Positions 17,517 to 26,110 of a DNA stretch of 64,000 nt are shown piece after piece. Position 1 is the stretch's first letter. Each line of letters begins with the position of its first letter. The position numbers were made by a program, and so were the translations under genes. The notes under the pieces are model-generated. The model saw only the letters and a program-made list of their open reading frames with translations. It did not search any database and was not told where the DNA came from. The stretch spans positions 1 to 64,000 of the forward strand of contig CAZUAQ010000010.1 of NCBI GenBank assembly GCA_964618455.1. The letters run 5' to 3'. Source of the DNA: CAZUAQ01 sp964618455. Its GTDB lineage: Bacteria > Planctomycetota > Phycisphaerae > UBA1845 > PWPN01.

Positions 17517-17649
17517 CCCCCTTATCTTCCCCGCGCCGATTCGGGCCGGGTTGGAGTTAGCACCCTACTGCGGATCAGCCGATCGGGCCTTTCCCAGCGG
17601 GTTGCTGTGGCTTCACAGGGCCAATCCCTCCGCCACTCTCGATAAGAGA
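17517..17649 (-). promoter_or_regulatory. SAM-I (S-box) riboswitch aptamer
   Basis: On the minus strand the aptamer opens with CTCTTATCGAGAG and GGCGGAGGGA, then TGGCCCTGTGAAGCC, CAGCAACC, GGTGCTAACTCCAACCC, and closes with GGAAGATAAGGGG. These are the diagnostic SAM-I blocks in order. P1 forms eight pairs between CTCTTATC and GATAAGGG. Binding of S-adenosylmethionine stabilises P1 and favours the downstream terminator (17459-17494), so high SAM should shut the operon off. Confidence 0.96.
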
Positions 17650-17670
17650 CCTGCAATGTCTAATGCCCGC

Positions 17671-17699
17671 ATTGTAGTCATGCCCGTCGGCGGCGTCAA
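17671..17699 (-). promoter_or_regulatory. Promoter of the SAM-riboswitch operon
   Basis: Minus strand: TTGACG (17694-17699), 17-nt spacer, TACAAT (17671-17676). The predicted start near 17664 is about 15 nt before the aptamer, as expected for an S-box leader. Confidence 0.8.
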
Positions 17700-18051
17700 A
17701 CGAGGAGGGCCACCACCGCCGATCCGGCGTCCTCGGGCTCCCCACCCGCGGGAGGACGGTCCCCGCGCCCGCTCCACTGCAGAAAATGGCGTTTTTATAG
17801 GCGCGTGATCTCGCAGACAGCTATAATGACAGGTGTATCGGCGGAAGGAACGACTCGCGTTCCCCGCACGCGTCCGACGCCTGTCACCTTTCGGTGAATG
17901 CATATCGACGGCGTCCGATGCTTGCCCTGTCCGCCGCCTGTCGCGGAAGCCTGTGACGCGAAAATGGGATGTCTCGGTACACGTCGCTTGGACGTGGCGC
18001 TTTGGTTTTGCCGCGAAGGCAGATCCATCCCCCATCGACGGGAGGTCTTAC

Positions 18052-18909
18052 ATGTCCGGTCGAGTTCCTCAAGCAATCCTACGCCATCGATCTTCGCGCG
18101 CATTCACCTTGATCGAGATGCTCGTGGTGGTGGCCATCATCGCACTGCTCGTGGCGATTCTGCTCCCATCACTCAGCAAGGCGCGCCAGGCCGCACGGGT
18201 GACGCTGTGCCTGTCAAACCTGCGATCCATCGGATCCGCGTCCACCATGTACATGAGCGATAACCGGGACTGGCTCCCCGTCGGCCCCCCGGACAAACTC
18301 TACTGGCGCTACCAGAAGAACGGTCGCACGTTTACGTCGCGGAGCTTCGTCTCCAATGCCCGGCCCTATCCCTACTCCAACTGCCATTGGGGCGGACGCC
18401 GGGCCGAGCAGGTTCACGGCAACGATCCGGAAACATTCAACCGCCCGCTGACGCGCTACCTCTATCCGAAGTCGAGCCTCGACAACGAGATGCCGCTCTT
18501 CCAGTGCCCGGGCGACACCGAACTGACGAATGACAACTTCACCAAGCTGAAACGCTCGTTCAGTGACATCCGAAAGGACCAGAGCATCTACGAGATCTGC
18601 GGCAACAGCTATTACAACAATCCCTGGTTGGATTCCACCATGGAAGAGAAACGTCACGCCCTGGTCACCAGCCGTGTCGTGCTCTATGAAGACGCGGTCT
18701 TCTTCATCGACAAGCGCCGTTACGGCAACGAGGGATCGGAATTCTATCTGCCGGCCGTGCAGAGCATGGGATGGCACGGCTCCTTCTCGAAGCACAACCT
18801 GCTCTTCCTCGACTTCCACGGCGAGTTCAAGTACGCGGACACGCGTGCCGACAGCGGCCCGGGTTGGATCGTCGAGAACTACTTCGACATCATGGACTAC
18901 TACTATTGA
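18052..18909 (+). CDS. Prepilin-type N-terminal cleavage/methylation domain protein (pseudopilin-like)
   Basis: A 285-residue exported protein. The class III signal AFTLIEMLVVVAIIALLVAILLP lies at about residues 17-39, with cleavage expected before FTLIE. The rest is the globular type found in large planctomycete pseudopilin families, with aromatic/Asn-rich stretches (YYNNPW, FFIDKRRY) and a C-terminal HNLLFLDFHGEF block like their H-X9-DG motif. ATG at 18052 has GGGAGG seven nucleotides upstream; longer frames lack a signal. A TATAAT at 17822-17827 may be its -10 box, giving a leader of ~220 nt. Function is unknown; a role in type II secretion or surface appendages is usual for the family. 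Confidence 0.88.
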   Translation: MSGRVPQAILRHRSSRAFTLIEMLVVVAIIALLVAILLPSLSKARQAARVTLCLSNLRSIGSASTMYMSDNRDWLPVGPPDKLYWRYQKNGRTFTSRSFVSNARPYPYSNCHWGGRRAEQVHGNDPETFNRPLTRYLYPKSSLDNEMPLFQCPGDTELTNDNFTKLKRSFSDIRKDQSIYEICGNSYYNNPWLDSTMEEKRHALVTSRVVLYEDAVFFIDKRRYGNEGSEFYLPAVQSMGWHGSFSKHNLLFLDFHGEFKYADTRADSGPGWIVENYFDIMDYYY

Positions 18910-18990
18910 CGAGTGGACGCGAGCGTCCGGATTCAACCTGAGATCACTCCTCGTCCTGATCACGCACCGGTTCGACAGAATCAAGCCAAA

Positions 18991-19025
18991 GGAAAAAGCC
19001 CGGATGAAGGTATCTTCATCCGGGC
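18991..19025 (-). terminator. Intrinsic terminator of the flagellin gene
   Basis: A perfect 12-bp stem, GCCCGGATGAAG with CTTCATCCGGGC around a 4-nt loop, followed on the minus strand by TTTTTCC. It lies ~38 nt after the flagellin stop and also ~90 nt after the convergent prepilin-like gene. Confidence 0.9.
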
Positions 19026-19062
19026 CTGGGTTTTCAGTCTCTCAGGATATCGCCCGTCGGGC

Positions 19063-20517
19063 TTATCCCTGCAGCAGCGACAGCACGCTCTGCGAGGTGG
19101 TGTTCGCGATGGCCAGCACCGAGGTGCCCGCATTGACCAGAATCTGGTTTCGGGTCAATCGGGAGGTTTCGGCCGCGAAGTCCGTATCGCGAATGGCAGA
19201 CTCGCTGGACATCAGGTTTTCCATCGTAATGGTCAACGAGTTGATGTTGGTCTGCAGCGTGTTCCGCTCAAAGGCGCCCAGCCGTCCTCGGAGCACCGCC
19301 ACCTGGCGGATCGCTTCGTTGACGATGAGTGACGATTGCGCGGCGTTCGTGACGTTGCGAATCACTTCAAAATCACCGCCTTCCTTGATCTGACTCAGGA
19401 ACCCGACGTTGGCGTTTCCGAGCCGGGAAGCCGCGATCGACTGCACGCCGATGTTCACCTGCTGGTTCGGACTGACGTCCGGACCGAGCTGGAACAGGGC
19501 GCCACCGCCGGTGACCGCGAACGCGGTCGACCCGATCCCGAAGCTTTCCTCGAGGGTCAGCGAGAGATCGAGATTGCGTGTGTTCAGGACGAGGTCGAGA
19601 CCGCGACCGATGCTCTTCGCACCGTTGATGGTCGCGACCGCGTCGCGCCCGTCGTCGCGCTTGAAACCGTCGCCCAGCGTCACCCCGTTCTCGTTCACGA
19701 GATCGAAGTTGCCGCTCCCGGGCAGAAGTGAGACTTCCACGAACTCGTCACTTCCGTAGCCGACGCTCTGCAGCGTCATCCCGCTGGCGGGATTGGCGCT
19801 GTTGATGAGCTGGGCCTCGATACCGCTGCCTTCGGTCTCCCGGTTGATCGCGGCCACGATGTCCGAAGCCGTGGTCCCCGAGACGAACTCGATGACCGTC
19901 GTTCCCAGCACACCGCGCACCTCGATCGAGATGCTGCTGGCAATGGACGAGGTCTGGAACTGCAGCATCGCCTTCTGCGCCGACGTCGTTACGGCGACGT
20001 CCACGGGGATGAAGCTGGCGTTCCCGAACTTCGCGGAATGGACCGCGAGTGTGGCGATGGCGGAACTCTGCACACCGCTGGTGATGTAGCCGAGATCTCC
20101 GTTCAGCAGAGGTCTCCCGGCAAAGGTTGTCGAATTGGCGATACGCGTGATGGACTCGATGGCCGAGTCGATCTGCAATTGATTGGCACGCTTCTCATCG
20201 TCGGACAAGGCGGCATCGTTGGCAATTTCAACGATCAGACCCTGAATATCGATGAGCAAGGCGGCCGCTTCGTCGAGGGCGCCTTCGGTCGTGGCGATGA
20301 TGTTGATCGCTCTTTGCGAGTTGCTGATGGCCTTCTGGACACCCGCAATCTCGGCCCGCAGACTCTCGGAATTGATGAGACCTGCCGGATCATCGGCACC
20401 ACGATTGATACGAAGACCACTCGAGAGGCGTTCCAACGAGACTTGAAGATCACGTTGCGTGCGACTCAACGTGCGTTGCGCGACTATCGCCGGTACGTTT
20501 GTGTTGATCCTAGCCAT
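19063..20517 (-). CDS. fliC: Flagellin
   Basis: A 484-residue filament protein. The N-terminal D0/D1 region is typical (MARINTNVPAIVAQR, LSSGLRINRGADDPAGL, ISNSQRAINIIATTEGAL). The C-terminal helix region (LTITMENLMSSESAIRDTDFA, LVNAGTSVLAIANTTSQSVLSLLQG) ends in the expected export/assembly signal. The middle variable domain contains flagellin-IN-like beta segments (TTASDIVAAIN and VEVSLLPGSGN). The leader overlaps the end of csrA and carries candidate CsrA-binding GGA sites. It is the last gene of the minus-strand flagellar cluster and has its own terminator. Confidence 0.96.
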   Translation of the reverse strand: MARINTNVPAIVAQRTLSRTQRDLQVSLERLSSGLRINRGADDPAGLINSESLRAEIAGVQKAISNSQRAINIIATTEGALDEAAALLIDIQGLIVEIANDAALSDDEKRANQLQIDSAIESITRIANSTTFAGRPLLNGDLGYITSGVQSSAIATLAVHSAKFGNASFIPVDVAVTTSAQKAMLQFQTSSIASSISIEVRGVLGTTVIEFVSGTTASDIVAAINRETEGSGIEAQLINSANPASGMTLQSVGYGSDEFVEVSLLPGSGNFDLVNENGVTLGDGFKRDDGRDAVATINGAKSIGRGLDLVLNTRNLDLSLTLEESFGIGSTAFAVTGGGALFQLGPDVSPNQQVNIGVQSIAASRLGNANVGFLSQIKEGGDFEVIRNVTNAAQSSLIVNEAIRQVAVLRGRLGAFERNTLQTNINSLTITMENLMSSESAIRDTDFAAETSRLTRNQILVNAGTSVLAIANTTSQSVLSLLQG

Positions 20518-20523
20518 TTTGCA

Positions 20524-20591
20524 ATCCTCCTTGATTGATGCCTGGCTACGAATCCGTCATCTTGACGGATGGACCCGCGTTTCTCCGCGGG
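20524..20591 (-). promoter_or_regulatory. Flagellin leader hairpins with candidate CsrA sites
   Basis: In the 82-nt csrA-flagellin gap the RNA can form CCCGCG-GAGAAA-CGCGGG (20574-20591), with a GGA at the loop edge, then ATCCGTC..GACGGAT (20552-20570), then the Shine-Dalgarno AAGGAGGAT (20524-20532), also containing GGA. Two GGA sites, one in a hairpin and one at the ribosome site, are how CsrA represses flagellin (hag) translation in Bacillus. Confidence 0.55.
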
Positions 20592-20599
20592 CGGGCAGG

Positions 20600-20851
20600 C
20601 TACCCCTTGTCTGGACTCCCGGCGTTGCCCTTGGGAGCACCTGCCACGTTTGCAATGTCATCCGGCTTTACATTAGCCGCCGCACGATTTTCCCGTTTGA
20701 TCGCTTCGTATACTTCTTTTCGATGGACGGGGATGTCCTGTGGGGCGTTGATCCCCAGTCGGACTTTATCACCGCGAATGTCGACAACCGTGATCTCGAT
20801 ATGATCGCCGATCATGATTGTCTGGTCGCGTTGTCTGGATAGCACCAACAT
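20600..20851 (-). CDS. csrA: Carbon storage regulator CsrA
   Basis: An 83-residue RNA-binding translational repressor. The core MLVLSRQRDQTIMIGDHIEI and VRLGINAPQDIPVHRKEVY is textbook CsrA, including the conserved Arg44-equivalent region (IPVHR). A ~25-residue polar tail follows. It lies between fliW and flagellin, the set that forms the FliW-CsrA-flagellin switch: free FliW binds CsrA, and CsrA otherwise blocks flagellin translation. A promoter (21039-21066) precedes it. Confidence 0.97.
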   Translation of the reverse strand: MLVLSRQRDQTIMIGDHIEITVVDIRGDKVRLGINAPQDIPVHRKEVYEAIKRENRAAANVKPDDIANVAGAPKGNAGSPDKG

Positions 20852-21038
20852 CCTCGGCTCCTTCCTTGGCCATGCCGATGCTTGTGAAGAATCCCTGCTT
20901 GACGTTGCCGGACTCCGATCCCCTTTTCGGCATGGGGACGTTTGATCGGAGGGGCGGGAGGTCGGCGTATGACCCGCCCTCGGACAACCTGTGATGTCAA
21001 GCAGCCGTTTGAGTGCATCCGCTCAAGCCAGAGCATTC

Positions 21039-21066
21039 ATTATACCGTCCGGCCATCCTTGACCAA
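21039..21066 (-). promoter_or_regulatory. Sigma70-type promoter before csrA
   Basis: Minus strand: TTGGTC (21061-21066), 16-nt spacer, perfect TATAAT (21039-21044). The predicted start near 21032 gives a ~180-nt leader to csrA. It could let csrA and flagellin be expressed independently of the upstream flg genes. Confidence 0.65.
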
Positions 21067-21104
21067 AATAACAGTATAATCTTCCTGGCGGCACGGATCG
21101 CACC

Positions 21105-21557
21105 TTATGCCGTCTTGCTGACGGCAGCCTCCCGTTGATTGAGATTCATCAACGGATGCCGCGTCGAATAACGGCGATCGCTCAGCACGAGCTGCTTGGC
21201 TTCACGCGTGTCCACGTTGACCACGATCGGCCCCTGCAGGTTCCCGGTCAGCATGTCGTCCACCTTGTTGACGATGGTGAAGACCTGCGCGTCGGACGGA
21301 TCCGACAAGCCGATCTGCGACAGCTCTTCCAGCTTGACCGGGACGACGTAGTCCGGCACGAAGAGCCTCGGGTCACAGACCACGAAGGCCAGGTCCGCGC
21401 GTCCGACCGCCTGCAGCCAATAGAACCCACTGCTCTCCGCTGTTTGAATCAGCGCGTACTCCTGTTGATCCGGAAACCCGAGGACGCCTTTCGGGAACCG
21501 GATCAGTCGAGTCTCATCGACCTCCAAAGGTCCAAAGCGCGACGTTTCGATGATCAT
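21105..21557 (-). CDS. fliW: Flagellar assembly factor FliW
   Basis: A 150-residue cytoplasmic protein. Recognisable blocks are FGPLEVDETRLIRFPKGVLGF, FYWLQAV, LAFVVCDPRLFVPDY and ANGPIVVN-like LQGPIVVNVDTREAKQLVL. FliW sequesters CsrA when not bound to flagellin, coupling flagellin synthesis to secretion. The start at 21557 (MIIETSRFG) has AGGAGAG seven nucleotides upstream; the longer frame lacks this. It lies 300 nt after flgL and 250 nt before csrA. Confidence 0.95.
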   Translation of the reverse strand: MIIETSRFGPLEVDETRLIRFPKGVLGFPDQQEYALIQTAESSGFYWLQAVGRADLAFVVCDPRLFVPDYVVPVKLEELSQIGLSDPSDAQVFTIVNKVDDMLTGNLQGPIVVNVDTREAKQLVLSDRRYSTRHPLMNLNQREAAVSKTA

Positions 21558-21856
21558 CGCGACTCTCCTGATTGACCCATCCCAGGAACGATCAATCGCA
21601 CACGTGCTCACCTGGACTTCGGCCCCGCCATCCTTAGCGTGGAAACCACCGTCGTCCCGGCCACCTCCATTCGCACATCTGCGACCCGCGTGATCCTCAT
21701 CGCTACCCGGCATAACCCATCCGGGCAATCGTCAGCGCGACGTCGCTGGGTCAACGGACGACGCCTCGCACTTCTTTCTCCTCCACCCTTCTTTCCCGTC
21801 TCCTGCGTTCGTTCTTTTCCCTCATCCCACCCGGCTCAACCCGGTGGGCGTTCGTC

Positions 21857-23812
21857 TCAGATAAAGTCCAGCAGCGATAACTGCAGAATCCGCGAACCGG
21901 TCAGCAGGTTCGCCTGCAACGCCGTCTGGGCCTGTTGAAATCGGGTCACCGCCTCGGTGTAGTCCAGGTCCTGAACCTCGCTCAGCAGCGCGGTCGAGGA
22001 CACCACCGCGTCTTCCGTCAGTTCCAGTCGCGTGTTCATCGCGCGGGAGCGGGCACCCATCACGCCCTGCAGCCGGTTCGTCTGATCGATGAACGCGTTG
22101 ATCCGTTCGCCTGCGTCGGTGATCGCCTGCACGTCACCGGCCTTGAGAGAATCGAAGAGATCGATCAGCGCCGTGAAGACACTGTCCACCCGAACGGTGC
22201 CCGGATCGTTGCTGAACAGTTCCGTGTCTCCGGCATTGGTCACCGTCGTGTTCAAACCGAGATCGTCGATCGCCGACGAGAAGTTTTGTCGCTCGATCCG
22301 CAGCGTGCCCGTCCCGCCGGTCGCGTCGGTGATGAGAATGCCGTTGCCCGTGGGCGGGAGCGATGCCGTCACCGACACGCCGGCAGCGCCCGCCGCCGCG
22401 TTGATCGTGTCGAGGACGTCCTGAAGCGTGGTCGCCCCGTCGAGATTGACGTTTACGATCTGACCGTCCTTGGCGATGATCCGGAAGTCGTCCTGACCGT
22501 CCTTGAACGACACGCCTTTGCCGTCGTTCAGCGTGCTCAGTTCCGTGCCACCGTAGAGCGTGCGGATGCCGAGTTGCGTGGCGGTGTCGCCGCCCGCTTC
22601 GCCGATGCTCATCCGCGTGCCCGACGAGATGTTCACGACGTCGAGGCTGCCGTTTTCCTGATCGATCCGCACGCGCACCTGGAGGCCCGTCGACTCGATG
22701 GCGTTGATGACATCGCCGATCGTTTCCGCCGCGCTGAGATCGACCGTCGCACTCTGGCCGCCGTTGGTCACCTGCAACGAACCCAGCACGAGGCCGGTAC
22801 CGCCCAGCAGGCTGTCCAGCGTGGTGCGCGGAGTCAGTTTCGGATTGAGATCGTCGCCGCTGATCGTGGCGGCCCCGGTGCCGAGGATACCGAGGTCGCG
22901 TGCGGTCGTGGTCTGACCGACTTCTTCGACGGTCAGGTCGCTGCCGCTGATGCTCAGGTCGATCCCCGTTCCGGCGGCGTTGATCTCAGCGAAGAAGTCG
23001 CTGCCCGCCCCGACGGTCAGGCCGGCGTTCTTCGCCGCCTGGTTGATCAGGTCGACGACGTCACCCACCGTATCCGCCGATCGCAAGTCCACCGTGAACG
23101 AGAGGTCCGGCGAATCGAGCGTGAACTTCACGTACGATTTCTGGATGCCCGTCCCCGCCGCGCCGTGGAGATCGGCCAATCGCGTATCGGCGGTCAGGAT
23201 CGGATCGAGATCCACGTAACCTTCATGAATACCCGTCAGCGATCCGAAGAGTTCCGCCCCGTCGAGATTGATCTTGGGATCGAGAGTCTCGTCGACGGAA
23301 GTCGTCAGGCTGTTCGTATCCCCGACATACTCGACGCCGCCGAAGATCTGGGTGAACGGCGGCGACTGTGTCTGCTGCCCGCCGAAGAGATAGATGCCCT
23401 TGTATTGGCGGTTCCCGATGGTCACCATCTGGTCGATCATCGCGCGGATGAGTTCCGCCTGAGACTCCCGCTGATCCTGGTCCGCGTGGCTGTTCACCAT
23501 TTCCAGGGCGATGGCGTGGGCGTCGATCAGCAGATCGTTGACGTCCTGGATACCAACGTCGGTGGCGGTGAGCACGCCGTCGGCATGACGGATGTTGGCG
23601 AGAATCTGCTCCTGCCGCTCGAGGATCTGTGAGAGCTGAACCGCCTTGGCCGCCCCGACCGGATCCTCGCTCGGCGCGTTCAGCTTCCGCCCCGACGACA
23701 GTCGGTTCTGCTCGAGGAACATATCCAGCGTGTTGTTCCGCAGTGAACTCAGCAAGGAGAGCGTCTGCAGGCTCGAACTCACGCGTGCGATATTGATCGG
23801 TGTGATAGCCAT
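21857..23812 (-). CDS. flgL: Flagellar hook-associated protein FlgL (HAP3)
   Basis: A 651-residue hook-filament junction protein. The N-terminus (residues ~1-140) and C-terminus carry the flagellin-like helices (LLSSLRNNTLDMFLEQNRLSSGRKLN, ATDVGIQDVNDLLIDAHAIA, and C-terminal LLSEVQDLDYTEAVTRFQQAQTALQANL). It is about twice the usual length: the middle contains several repeats of the flagellin hook-IN motif, each with a TVGDVVDLIN- or TIGDVINAIE-like helix followed by a DLGI strand. The flanking flgK and flagellin genes support the assignment. Confidence 0.93.
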   Translation of the reverse strand: MAITPINIARVSSSLQTLSLLSSLRNNTLDMFLEQNRLSSGRKLNAPSEDPVGAAKAVQLSQILERQEQILANIRHADGVLTATDVGIQDVNDLLIDAHAIALEMVNSHADQDQRESQAELIRAMIDQMVTIGNRQYKGIYLFGGQQTQSPPFTQIFGGVEYVGDTNSLTTSVDETLDPKINLDGAELFGSLTGIHEGYVDLDPILTADTRLADLHGAAGTGIQKSYVKFTLDSPDLSFTVDLRSADTVGDVVDLINQAAKNAGLTVGAGSDFFAEINAAGTGIDLSISGSDLTVEEVGQTTTARDLGILGTGAATISGDDLNPKLTPRTTLDSLLGGTGLVLGSLQVTNGGQSATVDLSAAETIGDVINAIESTGLQVRVRIDQENGSLDVVNISSGTRMSIGEAGGDTATQLGIRTLYGGTELSTLNDGKGVSFKDGQDDFRIIAKDGQIVNVNLDGATTLQDVLDTINAAAGAAGVSVTASLPPTGNGILITDATGGTGTLRIERQNFSSAIDDLGLNTTVTNAGDTELFSNDPGTVRVDSVFTALIDLFDSLKAGDVQAITDAGERINAFIDQTNRLQGVMGARSRAMNTRLELTEDAVVSSTALLSEVQDLDYTEAVTRFQQAQTALQANLLTGSRILQLSLLDFI

Positions 23813-23881
23813 TGCGTTTCACCCGGGGTTACCCGGTCCGTTTTAACCTTGTATCGATCGCGTTTCGGCGACCGTTCTCTT

Positions 23882-25591
23882 TCAGCCCACCAGTGCCAGC
23901 ATCTCCTGCAGCAACCGGTCCACGGTGGTGGTGTACCGGGCCGCACCTTGAAACGCGCGTTCGTAGCGGATGAGGTGGATGGCTTCTTCATCCAGGCTCA
24001 CGCCGCTGACCGATTCGCGTTGTGCCGTCAGGGAAAGCACGATCGCGTCGATGGACTCGGCTTTGTCGAGTGCCGAGGCTGCCGTCGTGGCGACCTGTGT
24101 CGCGATCGAGGTATAGAACTCGTTGAGACTCTGCCCGCCGAGGCCTTCCTGGGGATCGAGCCCCAGCCGGGCGATGGCGGCGGCGTTCGAGCCGTCACCG
24201 GGCGTATTCTGCGTGGCGGCGGCGATCAGGAACGGGTTCTCGACCACGAAGCTGTTCAGCCCGATGTCCCGCGCGTCCGTACCCGTGAAGAGCGTGTTCA
24301 CGCCCAGCGCCGCCAGCACGTTCGACGTGTCTTCGGCGAACGTAAACTCGTATCCATCGTCGGCGGTGATGCTCAACCGCCCGTCGGCGGTCACTTCCGC
24401 CGTGATGTTCGAGGCCACCGCGTTGATCTGATCCACGATCGACTGCAGCGAATCGTCCGTGCCGATGCCGTCGAGATCCACGTTGATCTGGTACGAACGC
24501 TGCTGTGCCGTTTCCGAATCATGAACATGGATCAGGAACGAACCGTTCTTCGGCGTCAGGGCCAGTCCGTGCGCGGGGTCGTTCAATGCCAGCGTCGGGT
24601 CGTCCAGCGTGTATGTTCCGCGAACCAAGGTGAATTGCTCGTAACCTTGACCGCGGGCGTGGACCTGGTTGATCTCGCGTATCAGCGCCGTGGCCATGCC
24701 GTTGAGCGCATCGACCTGGCCTTGAATGTAGGTGTCGCGGGCGGTGACCAGCCCGGCGATCTGCCCGCCGCGAAGATCGATCGGCGAGTTGTTGTCGGCG
24801 AACCGGACGACCACGCGCGGTTGTTCATTCGTCGTCTCGAGCGTGGTGGTCAGGCCCCGGTTCAGCCCGCCCTGGATCAGCAGTTCGTTACCGATGTAGA
24901 CGTTGACGCTCCCGCCGGGCTGTTCGCGGATCTGAACCTGGATCAAGGCACTGAGTTCCTTCAGCAGGCCGTCGCGGCGATCGCGGAGATTGCTCGCGCC
25001 CGCGCCGCCGGTACTTTCCAGGTCGGTGATCTGCACGTTGATGTCGGCGATGGCCTCGGCCAGGCGATTGGCCTCGCCGACCACACCGGTCAACTCATCA
25101 TTGAGTTCGTCCCGCAGTTCGAGCAACTCGACGCGCTGGCGTTGAAGTTCCCGAATGATTGTCGAAGCGGACGAGACGACCACCTGCCGGCTGCCGAGAT
25201 CGTGCGGCTGGTTCTGAAGCTCGCTGAAGGAGTTGAAGAAGTCCTGCATGAGGCTCGACAGGTCGCTTTCGGAAAGTTCGTTGAAGATGCCTTCGATCCG
25301 GGCGAGCAGTTGCCGCTCGATCTGGGCGCCCGCCTGATCGCCGAGGGCGATGCGGATGCGGTTTTCCAGCGACTCATCGACGTTGCGCTTGAGCGCGGAC
25401 AGGGCAACGCCTCCGCCGGGCGCGAATCCCTCGGGCAGGACGACGCCGCCGGCGGGGTTGAGCACGGGCGTCTGGCGCGTGTAGTTCTCGTTCCCTGCGT
25501 TGGTCACGTTGTTACCGACGACCTGCAGGGCGCTCTGATACGCGAGCAACGCGCTCTTGCCGATTTGTAATGCGCCTGTCATCAAGCCCAT
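23882..25591 (-). CDS. flgK: Flagellar hook-associated protein FlgK (HAP1)
   Basis: A 569-residue junction protein. The N-terminal block GKSALLAYQSALQVVGNNVTNAGNENYTRQTP is the conserved rod/hook motif, and the C-terminus (SLNEFYTSIATQVATTAASAL, VSLDEEAIHLIRYERAFQGAARYTTTVDRLLQEMLAL) is typical for FlgK. The middle contains DLRGGQIAGLVTARDTYIQGQVDALNGM. The ATG lies 3 nt after the flgN stop. It secretes with FlgN as its usual chaperone. Confidence 0.96.
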   Translation of the reverse strand: MGLMTGALQIGKSALLAYQSALQVVGNNVTNAGNENYTRQTPVLNPAGGVVLPEGFAPGGGVALSALKRNVDESLENRIRIALGDQAGAQIERQLLARIEGIFNELSESDLSSLMQDFFNSFSELQNQPHDLGSRQVVVSSASTIIRELQRQRVELLELRDELNDELTGVVGEANRLAEAIADINVQITDLESTGGAGASNLRDRRDGLLKELSALIQVQIREQPGGSVNVYIGNELLIQGGLNRGLTTTLETTNEQPRVVVRFADNNSPIDLRGGQIAGLVTARDTYIQGQVDALNGMATALIREINQVHARGQGYEQFTLVRGTYTLDDPTLALNDPAHGLALTPKNGSFLIHVHDSETAQQRSYQINVDLDGIGTDDSLQSIVDQINAVASNITAEVTADGRLSITADDGYEFTFAEDTSNVLAALGVNTLFTGTDARDIGLNSFVVENPFLIAAATQNTPGDGSNAAAIARLGLDPQEGLGGQSLNEFYTSIATQVATTAASALDKAESIDAIVLSLTAQRESVSGVSLDEEAIHLIRYERAFQGAARYTTTVDRLLQEMLALVG

Positions 25592-25594
25592 GAC

Positions 25595-26110
25595 TTAGCC
25601 CACCGCCTCGAAAACGTTGGCCGAAGAATCATCCGCGCGCCGGCCGTTCGGCGCGTACGTCTCTGGATCCGAATGCCCACGCGTCATCACGTGAAGCACG
25701 TCGTGCAGATGCGACAGCATCGATTCGGTCACCAGCGTGGATTTCAGGCGGGCCCGCTCCAGCGTCTTCAGCTTCGCCTTCAGCCCCGACGACGCCACCA
25801 GCAGGCGGCTCCGCATCGGCTCGCGGAAATAGCCCGCCAACTCGCTCAGCCGCATCGTCCGGTTCTCGTCCACGCCCAGTCCTTCGTGAATCCGTTTCAT
25901 CATCTGCCGGCGAAGACCGTCGCGCTCGGCGATGTGATTGATCAACGCCAGTTCTTTCGCGTTCAGCTCTTCGAGGGCATCGACGTCGGCTTTCTTGACC
26001 ACCTCGATCTTCTGCTGCATCAGCGCGGTCAGCTCGCCCTGAAGCTCCGCCAGGTGGTTCAGCAAACGCACCAGGTTGTCCACCAGGATGTCCACGCTCA
26101 CTTTAGCCAA
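25595..26110 (-). CDS. flgN: FlgN-like flagellar export chaperone
   Basis: A 171-residue, mostly helical protein. Position directly before flgK and the helical pattern (LVRLLNHLAELQGELTALMQQKIEVV, LEELNAKELALINHIAERDGLRRQM) fit FlgN, which holds FlgK and FlgL monomers for secretion. The start is uncertain: AAGGAG lies seven nucleotides before a TTG at 26110, overlapping the end of flgJ by 8 nt, and a GTG at 26101 is a second option. A longer frame starting at 26188 reads an Arg-rich antisense-like stretch and is rejected. Confidence 0.78.
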   Translation of the reverse strand: MAKVSVDILVDNLVRLLNHLAELQGELTALMQQKIEVVKKADVDALEELNAKELALINHIAERDGLRRQMMKRIHEGLGVDENRTMRLSELAGYFREPMRSRLLVASSGLKAKLKTLERARLKSTLVTESMLSHLHDVLHVMTRGHSDPETYAPNGRRADDSSANVFEAVG

